Source: an uncultured Collinsella sp. (GTDB lineage: Bacteria > Actinomycetota > Coriobacteriia > Coriobacteriales > Coriobacteriaceae). From it: a DNA stretch of 51,417 nucleotides. Positions 17,992 to 26,154 of the stretch are shown here, in pieces (within the stretch, counting starts at the first letter, position 1; every line of letters starts with the position of its first letter). The stretch covers positions 1 to 51,417 of the forward strand of contig CABUSR010000012.1 of assembly GCA_902494245.1 (NCBI GenBank). The letters run 5' to 3'. Position numbers and translations under genes: made by a program. Below the pieces are notes generated by a model, which was given only the letters and a program-made list of their open reading frames with translations, was not told the DNA's origin and searched no databases.

Positions 17992-18528
17992 CTACTTGGC
18001 GGCCTTACCCAGCTTGCGGCGGATGTGCTCGCCAACATAGTGGATACCCTTGCCCTTGTAAGGCTCGGGAGGACGATGACCGCGGATCTCAGCGGCGATC
18101 TGACCGACCTGCTGCTTGTTGATACCCTTGACGTTCACGTGGGTGTTGTCGGGAACCTCGAAGGTGATGCCCTCGGGAGCCTCGACGATCACGGGGTGCG
18201 AGAAGCCCAGGGAGAACTCGAGGTTCTTGCCCTTCTGCTGCACGCGGTAACCGACGCCGGCGAGCTCGAGCTTCTTCTCGAAGCCCTCGGAAACGCCAAC
18301 AACCATGTTGTGGATGAGGGCGCGGGTGAGGCCGTGGCGGGCACGGGTCTCGCGCTCGTCGTCGGGACGGGAAACGGTGAGGACGTTGTCCTCGACGTTG
18401 ATAGCGAGCTTCTCAAAGACATCGAGCTCGAGCTGGCCCTTGGGGCCCTTGACGACAACGTTGTTGCCGTTGACTGCCACTTCGACTCCGGCGGGAATCT
18501 GGACAGGCTTATTACCGATACGAGACAC
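17992..18528 (-). CDS. rplF: 50S ribosomal protein L6
   Basis: 178 residues with two repeats of the L6 fold. SRIGNKPVQIPAGVEV starts the protein, and the C-terminal GHRPPEPYKGKGIHYVGEHI carries the conserved rRNA-binding signature beside the GTPase centre. It lies 33 bp after rpsH. Confidence 0.98.
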   Translation of the reverse strand: MSRIGNKPVQIPAGVEVAVNGNNVVVKGPKGQLELDVFEKLAINVEDNVLTVSRPDDERETRARHGLTRALIHNMVVGVSEGFEKKLELAGVGYRVQQKGKNLEFSLGFSHPVIVEAPEGITFEVPDNTHVNVKGINKQQVGQIAAEIRGHRPPEPYKGKGIHYVGEHIRRKLGKAAK

Positions 18529-18561
18529 GGTGATCTCCTTTCCTTCTACCTACCGAGCGAA

Positions 18562-18960
18562 TTACCAGACGTAAGCGATGATCTCGCCGCCGACGTTGTG
18601 CTTGCGAGCATCGCGGTCGGTCATGACGCCATGGCTGGTGGAAATAATGGCGGTACCAAGGCCACCGCGGACGCGGGGCATGTCGGCAACGCCGGTGTAC
18701 TTACGCAGGCCCGGCTTGGAAATACGGCGGATGCCGTTGATGACCTTAGCCTTCTTGGGACCATACTTAAGCGTGATGTGCAGAGTCTTCTGGGGAACGG
18801 TGTCCTCGACATCGTAGCCCTCGATGTAGCCCTCCTCGTGCAGAACACGAGCGATCTCGACGAGCTTCTTGCTGCTCGGCATGGAGACCGTGGCCTTGTT
18901 CACAGAGTTAGCGTTACGGATGCGCGTAAGCATATCTGCGATCGGGTCTGTAAGGTTCAT
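18562..18960 (-). CDS. rpsH: 30S ribosomal protein S8
   Basis: 132 residues binding the central domain of 16S rRNA; in E. coli S8 represses the spc operon by binding mRNA near rplE. TDPIADMLTRIRNANSVNK and the C-terminal GVMTDRDARKHNVGGEIIAYVW are diagnostic. A 119-bp gap separates it from rpsN, with no gene in it. Confidence 0.98.
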   Translation of the reverse strand: MNLTDPIADMLTRIRNANSVNKATVSMPSSKKLVEIARVLHEEGYIEGYDVEDTVPQKTLHITLKYGPKKAKVINGIRRISKPGLRKYTGVADMPRVRGGLGTAIISTSHGVMTDRDARKHNVGGEIIAYVW

Positions 18961-19079
18961 ACAGATTCTCCTTCGTTCTTGATGAACACGTGCTCTTGGT
19001 TCTTCGCCGCCCTTAACGGCAAAGCCTAACTAGCGCGTTTTCCCTGTTCCAAACGGATGCTTGAAACGCTGGTAGTGAC

Positions 19080-19265
19080 TTACCAGCTGGCCTTCTTAAC
19101 GCCGGGAAGCTCGCCCTTGAGTGCAAGCTCGCGGAAGCAGACACGGCACAGGCCGAACTTGCGGTACACAGAGTGCGGACGGCCGCAGCGCTGGCAGCGC
19201 GTGTACTCACGAGTAGAGAACTTCTGCTTGCGATTGCACTTGACGATCATCGATGTCTTAGCCAC
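19080..19265 (-). CDS. rpsN: 30S ribosomal protein S14, type Z
   Basis: 61 residues, the short zinc-binding S14: CQRCGRPHSVYRKFGLCRVCF gives two CxxC knuckles, beginning MAKTSMIVKCNRKQKF. It lies 79 bp after rplE, in the standard place. Confidence 0.97.
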   Translation of the reverse strand: MAKTSMIVKCNRKQKFSTREYTRCQRCGRPHSVYRKFGLCRVCFRELALKGELPGVKKASW

Positions 19266-19344
19266 TTATATCCTCCTCACATAGAGTATTGTTCGCCCCA
19301 AACGCCGCCCCCTTGTGGGAACGGCGCTTTTAGGGCAGGTGAAC

Positions 19345-19902
19345 CTATTTCTTGAACGGGAAACCGAAGGCGTCCAGAAGGGCCTTGGCCTCCTCATCGG
19401 TGTTGGCGGTGGTCACGAAAGTGATGTCCATACCACGCTGGTGATCGACGGAATCGAAGTCGATCTCGGGGAAGATGAGCTGCTCGGTGACGCCCATGGA
19501 GAAGTTACCACGGCCGTCGAAGCTCTTGGCGGAGATGCCGCGGAAGTCGCGGATACGGGGGATCGCGACGGAGGTCAGACGATCGAAGAACTCCCACATA
19601 CGGTCGCCACGCAGGGTAACCTTGCAGCCGATCGGCATACCAGCGCGCAGGCGGAAGGTAGCGATGGACTTGCGGGCACGGGTGATCATCGGCTGCTGGC
19701 CGGTGATGGCGCGCAGGTCGCGCACGGCACCGTCGATGGCCTTGGAATCGGTAGCGGCCTCGCCGACACCCATGTTCACGACGATCTTCTCAAACTTGGG
19801 GATCATCATGACGTTCTCGTACTGGAACTTGTCCTGAAGCTGCTGCTTGACCTCGTTGTTGTACTTGGTCTTCAGACGCGGCACATACTTCTCTTCTGCC
19901 AT
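19345..19902 (-). CDS. rplE: 50S ribosomal protein L5
   Basis: 185 residues. NVMMIPKFEKIVVNMGVGEA, GQQPMITRARKSIATFRLR and RIRDFRGISAKSFDGRGNFSMG identify L5, which binds 5S rRNA. It is here the first gene of the ribosomal block. In other bacteria rplX, rplN, rpsQ and more lie directly before it; no such frame exists between 19903 and 20214. Its start ATG follows AAGGAG. A promoter candidate lies about 140 bp upstream. Confidence 0.98.
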   Translation of the reverse strand: MAEEKYVPRLKTKYNNEVKQQLQDKFQYENVMMIPKFEKIVVNMGVGEAATDSKAIDGAVRDLRAITGQQPMITRARKSIATFRLRAGMPIGCKVTLRGDRMWEFFDRLTSVAIPRIRDFRGISAKSFDGRGNFSMGVTEQLIFPEIDFDSVDHQRGMDITFVTTANTDEEAKALLDAFGFPFKK

Positions 19903-20130
19903 TGTTCACTCCTTCTTGGGGTTTTAAGCACGGGGCGTGGCCACGATGGGTTGTCCTCGTGCCTCCTGGCTGCATCCGCGCCGCTCATGGCATTTCGCGG
20001 TTTGGACTCGACGCAGCAGGAGCCGACAAAACAATCGGTACTATACGCGCATTGGGTGCGTATTTCCAGAAAAACCTCGTCTGCCTGCACAACTCCACAA
20101 CTCCCCCGCACAAATGGATCCCGAAAAGCA
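19903..20130. other. Non-coding leader upstream of rplE
   Basis: Together with the following hairpin this 312-bp gap (19903-20214) has no supported gene. A 105-residue minus-strand frame across it (19872-20189) has no ribosomal-protein features. From the promoter at 20040-20068 it would form an untranslated leader of roughly 130 nt for rplE. Confidence 0.5.
20040..20068 (-). promoter_or_regulatory. Candidate promoter for the rplE-led operon
   Basis: On the minus strand TGGAAA (20063-20068), a 17-bp spacer and TATAGT (20040-20045). The -10 is good and the -35 moderate. Its position fits an independent promoter for the ribosomal block that starts at rplE. Confidence 0.5.
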
Positions 20131-20197
20131 GTTGCGGTGAAATAGGGACTGTTTGGCGGCCTAACAGGCTTAAACAATCCGTATTTCACCGCAACTT
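20131..20197. repeat. Hairpin repeat R1 (AGTTGCGGTGAAATA type)
   Basis: 25-bp arms (20131-20155 with 20173-20197) with two mismatches. The outer 15 bases AGTTGCGGTGAAATA match the arms of the repeat at 22925-22991. It lies just past the end of the xdhC gene at the junction with the ribosomal block. It may serve as a terminator but lacks a strong T-run. Confidence 0.75.
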
Positions 20198-20214
20198 AAT
20201 TGGTGGGGATGCGA

Positions 20215-21258
20215 TTAGCGTTTGCGGGGGACGAGTTTGGTGCGGCGCAGGTGGATCATCTCGGCGGCGATGGAGATGGCGATCTCCTCGGGGTCCTCGG
20301 CCTCGATGGCAACGCCGATCGGCAGGTGCAGCTCGTCGATCTGGTCCTGCGTAAAGCCCTCCTGCTCCAGGCGGGCGCGTACAAAGGCCGTCTTACGGCG
20401 CGAGCCCAAGCAGCCCAGATAGGCGGGTTTGGCACGCATGGCCTGAATCACCACGTCGATATCGGACTTGTGACCTGCCGTGGCGACCACCACCAGGTCG
20501 CGCGGGCCGATGGGGCATTGCTCGCCCAGGTTCTTGTAGTCGACCAGACGACGGTCGTAGACACCGGGCACCCATTCGGGGGTCAGCGTGCCGGGGCGGT
20601 CGTCGCAAGCCACGACGGCAAAGCCCGCCGCCGTGAGCACCCGCGCCGTCGCAGCGCCCACGTGTCCGCAGCCAAAGATGTAGGTCAGGCCCTCGGGGCA
20701 GAGCGTCTCGACGTGCGCCGCGGGAATCTCGGAGGCGGCGTTAGTGTAGGTGACGTTACTCCCCTCCTCCACCAGTGAAAGCCCGGGGCAGCCCGCAATG
20801 GTATGGCGCGATGCCTCGCCATGGTACTCGGCCACATCGCCCTCGAGCGCGCTCGCGATAAACGGTTCAAAGTCGATGACGAAGTCGCCGATGCGCCGAT
20901 AGACCAAGACGTCGGCAATTTCCTGGAACAACGGTGCCTGGGTCGCATCCAGATGTAGGTAGCACAGGCAGATGGCTCCGCCGCAGATCATGCCGGTATC
21001 GGAGTTCTCGCCGCCCATGGTGTAGCGGACCAGACGCGATTGCCCCGCGGCCAGCAGCTCTCGCGCCTCGTCCAGCGCAAAGAGCTCGATCTTGCCGCCG
21101 CCGATGGTGCCCGCCTGGCTACCGTCGGCAAAGACGGCCATCCAGGCGCCCACGCCGCGCGGCGACGACCCCGCCGTGCCGGCTACGACCATGAGCTCGC
21201 ACGTCTCGCCAGCACGCAGGGCGACAAGCGCCGCATTCACAACATCGAGCTTTTCCAT
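20215..21258 (-). CDS. XdhC/CoxI-family molybdenum-hydroxylase maturation protein
   Basis: 347 residues. The N-terminal XdhC domain shows AGTAGSSPRGVGAWMAV and AGTIGGGKIE; the C-terminal Rossmann domain begins LTYIFGCGHVGAATARVL and ends PYLGCLGSRRK with the ADPEEIAISIAAEM tail. Family members insert or sulfurate (here perhaps selenate) the molybdenum cofactor of xanthine-dehydrogenase-type enzymes. The partner could be the XdhD-like enzyme encoded at 38378-41155. It is 9 bp downstream of yqeB and co-transcribed. The pair plus yqeC is flanked by two related hairpins. Confidence 0.88.
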   Translation of the reverse strand: MEKLDVVNAALVALRAGETCELMVVAGTAGSSPRGVGAWMAVFADGSQAGTIGGGKIELFALDEARELLAAGQSRLVRYTMGGENSDTGMICGGAICLCYLHLDATQAPLFQEIADVLVYRRIGDFVIDFEPFIASALEGDVAEYHGEASRHTIAGCPGLSLVEEGSNVTYTNAASEIPAAHVETLCPEGLTYIFGCGHVGAATARVLTAAGFAVVACDDRPGTLTPEWVPGVYDRRLVDYKNLGEQCPIGPRDLVVVATAGHKSDIDVVIQAMRAKPAYLGCLGSRRKTAFVRARLEQEGFTQDQIDELHLPIGVAIEAEDPEEIAISIAAEMIHLRRTKLVPRKR

Positions 21259-21267
21259 TGCCGCCTT

Positions 21268-22062
21268 CTATCCTCTAAAGATATCGGTGAGCATAGCGAG
21301 TGCCTCGAGCACGCCGCCGCCGACCGACGTCGCCTTGTCCGAAATGTAGTTGATATAGCTGGCATCGCCACGCGGATCGACATCGGCGCATTTAAAGCCC
21401 TCAGTCACCTGCACGCCGTTCGCCAAAAGCCCGCGCAGGCAGCCGTCAATCTGCGTGACCATGGGCGTATCGTCCGCGTAGCCAATCACGTCTCCGGCGC
21501 TCACGATGTCGCCGATTGCGCGGTCGGACCGAAACACGCCGGCGGCGGGGCTGTGGATAACGCGCTCTCTGCCATAGCCAGCGATAATGCCCGGCACGCC
21601 CGTGTTGGGTTGGGGCGAACCCTGGGTAATGACACGGCCCAGGAAATGCCCGCGCATGGTTTCGACCACGGCGTCGCAGTCAACCGGCGCGGTAAAGCCC
21701 GGCCCCACGGCGATGACGGCAGGCGCCATGTCGCGCGTGGTACCCAGGTTGCGCTTAGCCAGAATCGCGTCGACCACGGCAGCGGGTTTCAGCTCGCCGA
21801 GCATCTTGGCCTGGGGGTCCACCACAACGGCGACGTCTCCAGCCTCGGTAATTGCAAGCGCCTCTGCCGGCGTCTGTGCCAAGCGAGCGCGAATGCCCTC
21901 GACCTCGACCTCGCCCAAGCGAATAGCCTCGCAAAAACTGATTGTGCGGCGGATGCACGTGGGAACCGCGATATCGGCCATAACGACCGACACGCCGGCG
22001 CGCACCAAGCGAGCGGCGACGCCCGTGGCGATATCGCCGGCGCCGCGAACATAAACGAGCAT
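21268..22062 (-). CDS. yqeB: YqeB-family selenium-dependent molybdenum hydroxylase protein
   Basis: 264 residues. The Rossmann-like start VYVRGAGDIATGVAARLVRAG, then PQPNTGVPGIIAGYGRERV and HSPAAGVFRSDRAIGDIV, match the EF2563/YqeB family. It is found with selenium-dependent molybdenum hydroxylases and proposed to help make their labile selenium cofactor; the chemistry is unknown. GGGAGG precedes ATG 22062. It is divergent from yqeC with about 100 bp between, an AT-rich stretch likely to hold both promoters. Confidence 0.88.
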   Translation of the reverse strand: MLVYVRGAGDIATGVAARLVRAGVSVVMADIAVPTCIRRTISFCEAIRLGEVEVEGIRARLAQTPAEALAITEAGDVAVVVDPQAKMLGELKPAAVVDAILAKRNLGTTRDMAPAVIAVGPGFTAPVDCDAVVETMRGHFLGRVITQGSPQPNTGVPGIIAGYGRERVIHSPAAGVFRSDRAIGDIVSAGDVIGYADDTPMVTQIDGCLRGLLANGVQVTEGFKCADVDPRGDASYINYISDKATSVGGGVLEALAMLTDIFRG

Positions 22063-22164
22063 TCCCGGGACACCTCCCTGTGCTACGGTTTGAGCAGAGC
22101 AAATGCGGTTCGACCGCTACTCTGATGATTATTTATTATCACAGTATTATACGGCGGTGAACAG

Positions 22165-22899
22165 ATGGAAACGGTTAGCGGCAATCTTGCCTCGGCGCTC
22201 AGGATCGAGCCGGGCATTACCGCAATTATCGGCAGTGGTGGCAAGTCGACGTTGCTGAAGACGCTCGGCCTTGAGCTTATGCGCGCTGGCGGCCGCGTGC
22301 TCCTCTGCACCACCACGCGCATGTTCCCCGTCGCCGGCGTGCCGTGGGACGGGTCGAGCCGTCGCCTGGACGCCGCGCCCTGGAAGCCAGGTGCCCCACA
22401 CGCCCCAGGCTGCACCTGCGAGGCCTGCGCGGGGCTTGTACGGGGAAGCATCTGCCAGACAGGTGTCTTGGACCCCCAGACGGGCAAGCTCTCCCCCCCT
22501 GCCGAGCCGCTCGACCAGCTGGCGCAGCGCTTTGACTACGTCCTGGCCGAGGCGGACGGCAGCAAGCGGCTCCCGCTCAAGGCGCACGCCGCCTGGGAGC
22601 CGGTGATTCCCTCTGGCACGGCCAACATCGTCTGGATCGTCGGCGCCTCGGGGTTCGGCAAGCCCATCAACGAAGCCGTCCACCGCCCCGAGCTCTTTTG
22701 CGAGCGTTGCGGCTGCGAGCTCACTGACATCGCCACGCCCGAGCGCGTCGCCATGGTGCTCAATGCCGAGCTGCAGATGCTGAACTTCAACAATGCCCGC
22801 ATCATGCTCAACCAAGCCGACACGCTCAACGACCCAACGATGGCAGATCGCTTCGAGGCAGCCCTCGGCCGCTCCGTCGTCGCCACCAGCCTCAAATAG
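22165..22899 (+). CDS. yqeC: Selenium cofactor biosynthesis protein YqeC
   Basis: 244 residues. A P-loop-like GSGGKST is at 23-29, followed by LLCTTTRMFP and later DYVLAEADGSKRLPLKAHAAWEP and VVIVGASGFGKP-like sequence, all typical of YqeC. The family accompanies YqeB and selenium-dependent hydroxylases. A stretch around 83-97 has CTCEAC plus a fourth Cys, a possible metal site not part of the general family description. It is the only plus-strand gene in this half-cluster and converges on hyuA across a hairpin. Confidence 0.88.
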   Translation: METVSGNLASALRIEPGITAIIGSGGKSTLLKTLGLELMRAGGRVLLCTTTRMFPVAGVPWDGSSRRLDAAPWKPGAPHAPGCTCEACAGLVRGSICQTGVLDPQTGKLSPPAEPLDQLAQRFDYVLAEADGSKRLPLKAHAAWEPVIPSGTANIVWIVGASGFGKPINEAVHRPELFCERCGCELTDIATPERVAMVLNAELQMLNFNNARIMLNQADTLNDPTMADRFEAALGRSVVATSLK

Positions 22900-22924
22900 C
22901 CGGCGCCGCCCCAGCAGACCTATA

Positions 22925-22991
22925 AGTTGCGGTGAAATAGTTCCTAAAACGGCCTATTTGGCAGCTAAACAGGAACTATTCCACCGCAACT
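22925..22991. repeat. Hairpin repeat R2 (AGTTGCGGTGAAATA type)
   Basis: 21-bp arms (22925-22945 with 22971-22991) with one wobble position. The arms share AGTTGCGGTGAAATAG with R1 at 20131. It lies between the convergent yqeC and hyuA genes and could end both transcripts. Confidence 0.75.
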
Positions 22992-23018
22992 GCGGAGGGG
23001 AATCCGGTGATCTTCCTG

Positions 23019-24386
23019 CTAGCGGGGGACGTAGCGGCCGGGTTGGGCTCCGGTGGGCTCGCCGTCGCGCGCAGCCAGCACGCCGTTCACAAACACGGCC
23101 TTGGCGCGGCCATGTGCCTCAAAACCCTCGAGTGGCGTGTAGTCCACGGCCTGATGCTGCGTCGCGGCACTAATCGTCCAGCGCACCTGGGGATCCCACA
23201 CGCACACGTCGGCATCGGAGCCCTCGGCAAGACAGCCCTTGCGCGGGTACATGCCAAACACGCGCGCCGGGTTCTCGCTCATCAGGCGGCAGAGGTCCTC
23301 GGGGCCCAGCTGTCCCTCAAAGCTCGTGGCAATCGCGACGGGACGATGCTCCACGCCGGGCCCGCCGTTGGGAATCGCACGGAAGTCGTCGCGCCCGCGG
23401 TCCTTTTGCCCGTGTAGGTTAAAGCTGCAGTGGTCGGTGGCGATGGTATCGATCTCGCCGGCCACAAGCGCCTCGCGCAGTGCCGCACGGTCACCCGCAT
23501 GGCGCAGCGGCGGGCTCATCACATATTTGGCGCCCGCAAAGCCGTCCTCGCCCTGCTCCAAATAGCACGTATCGTCGAGCATCAGATACTGAGGGCAGGT
23601 CTCGACATAGATATTCTTCTGCCCGCGCGCCTTGGCGGCACGAATGGCCTCGAGCCCCAGCTTGGTCGAAAGGTGCACCACGTTGACCGGTGCGTCGCCG
23701 GCCAGGTGCGCCAGATATAGCAGACGGCTCACTGCCTCGGCCTCGCACACGTCCGGACGGCTGAGCGCGTGGCCCTCGGGCCCGTGGATACCCTGCTCAA
23801 ACACGCGCTTCTGCAGCTCATTCACCAGCGTGCCGTTCTCGCAATGCACGCACAGCATGCCGCCAATACGCTTGAGCTCCTCGAGCACCTCGAGTGTCTC
23901 GGCATCGTCCAGGCGCAGATGATCGTAGGCAAAGTAAGTCTTAAACGACGATACGCCCGCCTCGCGCATGGCCGAAAGGTCGGCGCGATTGCGCTCGTTC
24001 CACTCGGCGAGTGCCATATGAAAGGCGTAGTTAGCCGTGCAGGTTCCGTCGGCGCGGTGATGCCACTCGGCCAAGGCATCGGGCATAGTCACGCCGCGAT
24101 CGGCCGTCGCGTAGTCCACAATGGTCGTCGTGCCGCCGCAGGCAGCCGCGCGCGTGCCGGTCTCAAAGCTATCGGCTGTCCAATCCATGCCGGTCCAGCA
24201 CTGCATGTGCGTGTGGCCGTCGATAAAGCCGGGAAACACCCAGCAGCCCGCGGCGTCCTCGACGGTATCGCCCTCGGCCGGCTCAATCGCCGCGGCGATC
24301 CGCACGATCTTATCGCCATCCATGGCAAGATCGGCGCGGCGAAGCCCCTGTGGCGTCACGAGCGCGCCGTTTTTTATGATGATCAT
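23019..24386 (-). CDS. hyuA: Hydantoinase/dihydropyrimidinase-type cyclic amidohydrolase (HyuA/YgeZ)
   Basis: 455-residue TIM-barrel amidohydrolase that opens cyclic ureide rings. Binuclear metal site: H58 and H60 in DGHTH, carboxylated lysine K149 in SSFKTYF, later VHLSTK and ATDHCSF. It matches the HyuA (YgeZ) group of the E. coli ygeW-ssnA region more than a pyrimidine-catabolism enzyme, judged by context. ATG 24386 follows AAGGAG. It is 9 bp downstream of mocA. The natural substrate in purine breakdown is inferred, not shown. Confidence 0.88.
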   Translation of the reverse strand: MIIIKNGALVTPQGLRRADLAMDGDKIVRIAAAIEPAEGDTVEDAAGCWVFPGFIDGHTHMQCWTGMDWTADSFETGTRAAACGGTTTIVDYATADRGVTMPDALAEWHHRADGTCTANYAFHMALAEWNERNRADLSAMREAGVSSFKTYFAYDHLRLDDAETLEVLEELKRIGGMLCVHCENGTLVNELQKRVFEQGIHGPEGHALSRPDVCEAEAVSRLLYLAHLAGDAPVNVVHLSTKLGLEAIRAAKARGQKNIYVETCPQYLMLDDTCYLEQGEDGFAGAKYVMSPPLRHAGDRAALREALVAGEIDTIATDHCSFNLHGQKDRGRDDFRAIPNGGPGVEHRPVAIATSFEGQLGPEDLCRLMSENPARVFGMYPRKGCLAEGSDADVCVWDPQVRWTISAATQHQAVDYTPLEGFEAHGRAKAVFVNGVLAARDGEPTGAQPGRYVPR

Positions 24387-24395
24387 AATTGCTCC

Positions 24396-25010
24396 TTATT
24401 GATTGATGCTGTTGGCCACGCGATCAAAATACGAGCAGGCGGCGATATGCTCCGTTATGCGTCGCTGTCCCTTGGCGGTATCGACGTCCCACAGCTCGTA
24501 GGCACGCGCCTCGACCAGCACCACGTCAATACGGCCCTTGAGGATCGAACCGCCGCCGTCCTTGCCCTCAAGACACAAAAGTGCATCGAACAGTTCCGCC
24601 GGAAAGAGCACCGGACTCGAAGGCTCACCGTTGCACGCAAGACGCACCGGATGCTTGCGGCCACGCTCGTCAAACGCGCGAACCATGGCCTCAAAAGAAT
24701 CCGCGCTCACGAGCGGCTGGTCGCCCGGCAAAAAGAGGCAACCTTTCCAGTTGCGTTCGACTCCCCACGAAAGGCCCGCACGGACGCTTTCGCTGCGCAG
24801 CTCGCCATCGTGCAGCACGCACGGGCAATGCTTGTCCTCGCAAATCTGGGCGACCTCGGGCCAACGCGTCGAAACCACGACGTCAAAGCCCCGGGGAACC
24901 GAATCGATGGTCCGGGCAATCAGCGGCTCACCATAGATATCGGCAAGCATCTTGTTAGAGCTAAACCGCTTACCCTCGCCCGAAGCCATAATGACGCAAC
25001 CGAGTTTCAT
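24396..25010 (-). CDS. MocA/YgfJ-like nucleotidyltransferase
   Basis: 204 residues. The nucleotide-binding start KLGCVIMASGEGKRFSSNKM and FLPGDQPLVS place it in the MocA/MobA NTP-transferase family, which adds CMP (or similar) to the molybdenum cofactor. The E. coli homologue in this cluster is YgfJ. The frame runs back to 25175, but ATG 25010 is the family start and has GGGAGG 9 bases upstream. A terminator separates it from arcC, so it may have its own promoter in 25011-25137. Confidence 0.85.
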   Translation of the reverse strand: MKLGCVIMASGEGKRFSSNKMLADIYGEPLIARTIDSVPRGFDVVVSTRWPEVAQICEDKHCPCVLHDGELRSESVRAGLSWGVERNWKGCLFLPGDQPLVSADSFEAMVRAFDERGRKHPVRLACNGEPSSPVLFPAELFDALLCLEGKDGGGSILKGRIDVVLVEARAYELWDVDTAKGQRRITEHIAACSYFDRVANSINQ

Positions 25011-25137
25011 CTCCGCAAACCTCCCCTGGCCACCTTGGACACCATAGTTGCTATACCCACCATACCAAGCTCGCACTCCGTCGGAACAGGCACGCGCTCG
25101 TTTTTTCCAGCGAACGCCCCTTGGCTCTCCATAGCAC

Positions 25138-25171
25138 AAAGGAGGGCACCCCGCGACGCAGGGCACCCTCC
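25138..25171 (-). terminator. Terminator-like hairpin after arcC
   Basis: Ten-bp stem (25141-25150 with 25162-25171, two wobbles) directly after the arcC stop, with only three T following on the minus strand. Confidence 0.6.
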
Positions 25172-25189
25172 TCAATGGTGCAGATATGC

Positions 25190-26140
25190 CTACTCAGCGT
25201 CGCCGGTAAACGTGGTACCGGTCTTGCCGGCAAGGCCATCACGCGCCTTCTCGAGCAGCGTGATGAGTGCCGTGCGGCCCGGCTTGCTCTCGGCAAACGT
25301 CGAAGCGGCCTGAACCTTGGGCAGCATGGAGCCGCGACCGAACTCGTTGGCCTCGGACAGACGCTTAACATCGGCAGCGCTCAGTGTGTCGAGCCACTGC
25401 TCGTGGTCGGTGCCAAAGCCAATGGCAACCTTCTCCACGGCCGTCAGGATAATCAGGGCATCGGCATCGAGCTGCTCGGCGAGCTTCTCGGCCGCAAAGT
25501 CCTTATCGATGACGGCGGCAGCGCCCTTAAGGTGGTTGCCCTGGGCCTTGGTGACGGGAATGCCGCCACCGCCGCAGGAGATCACCACATGGTTGGACTC
25601 GACGAGCGACTTGATGGTGTCGAGCTCGACGATGTTCACGGGCTTGGGCGAAGCCACCACGCGACGGAAGCCCTGCTTCTCGTCGTGGATAAACTGGTAG
25701 CCGCGGTCGGCCTCCAGCTCCTTGGCCTCGGCCTCGCTCATCCACGGACCGATCGGCTTGACCGGGTCGGCAAAGGCCGGGTCGTCTGCCGCAACCTCGA
25801 CCTGGGTGAGCACGGTGGCGACACCCTTGTCGATATTGCGGTCGAGCATTTCCTCGCGCAGCGCATTTTGCAGGTCATAGCCAATGTAGCCCTGGCTCAT
25901 GGCGCCGCAAACGGACAAGGGGCAGGGAACGTACTTCTGAGGATTAGAGCGCGTGAGCTCAGCCATCGCGTTGGCGATCATGCCCACCTGGGGACCGTTG
26001 CCATGCACGACGACGACCTCGTTGCCCTCCTCGATCAGGTCGACGATAGCCTTGGAAGTCGTCTTGACGGCCTCCATCTGCTCGGGAAGGTTGGCGCCGA
26101 GGGCGTTTCCGCCCAGGGCGACAACGATACGCTTAGCCAT
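25190..26140 (-). CDS. arcC: Carbamate kinase
   Basis: 316-residue amino-acid-kinase-fold enzyme: carbamoyl phosphate + ADP gives ATP + ammonia + CO2. KRIVVALGGNALG, VVVHGNGPQVGMIANAM, VISCGGGGIPV and IDKDFAAEKLAEQL are typical. Here it would recover ATP from carbamoyl phosphate released by the YgeW transcarbamoylase 14 bp upstream (E. coli YqeA has this place). There is no arginine deiminase nearby. Confidence 0.95.
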   Translation of the reverse strand: MAKRIVVALGGNALGANLPEQMEAVKTTSKAIVDLIEEGNEVVVVHGNGPQVGMIANAMAELTRSNPQKYVPCPLSVCGAMSQGYIGYDLQNALREEMLDRNIDKGVATVLTQVEVAADDPAFADPVKPIGPWMSEAEAKELEADRGYQFIHDEKQGFRRVVASPKPVNIVELDTIKSLVESNHVVISCGGGGIPVTKAQGNHLKGAAAVIDKDFAAEKLAEQLDADALIILTAVEKVAIGFGTDHEQWLDTLSAADVKRLSEANEFGRGSMLPKVQAASTFAESKPGRTALITLLEKARDGLAGKTGTTFTGDAE

Positions 26141-26154
26141 TTCTCAGCCCAGCT

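Noticed and set aside
19872..20189. 105-residue minus frame as a remnant of rplX (L24)
   Set aside because: No L24 sequence features; it includes part of the R1 hairpin and the promoter candidate.
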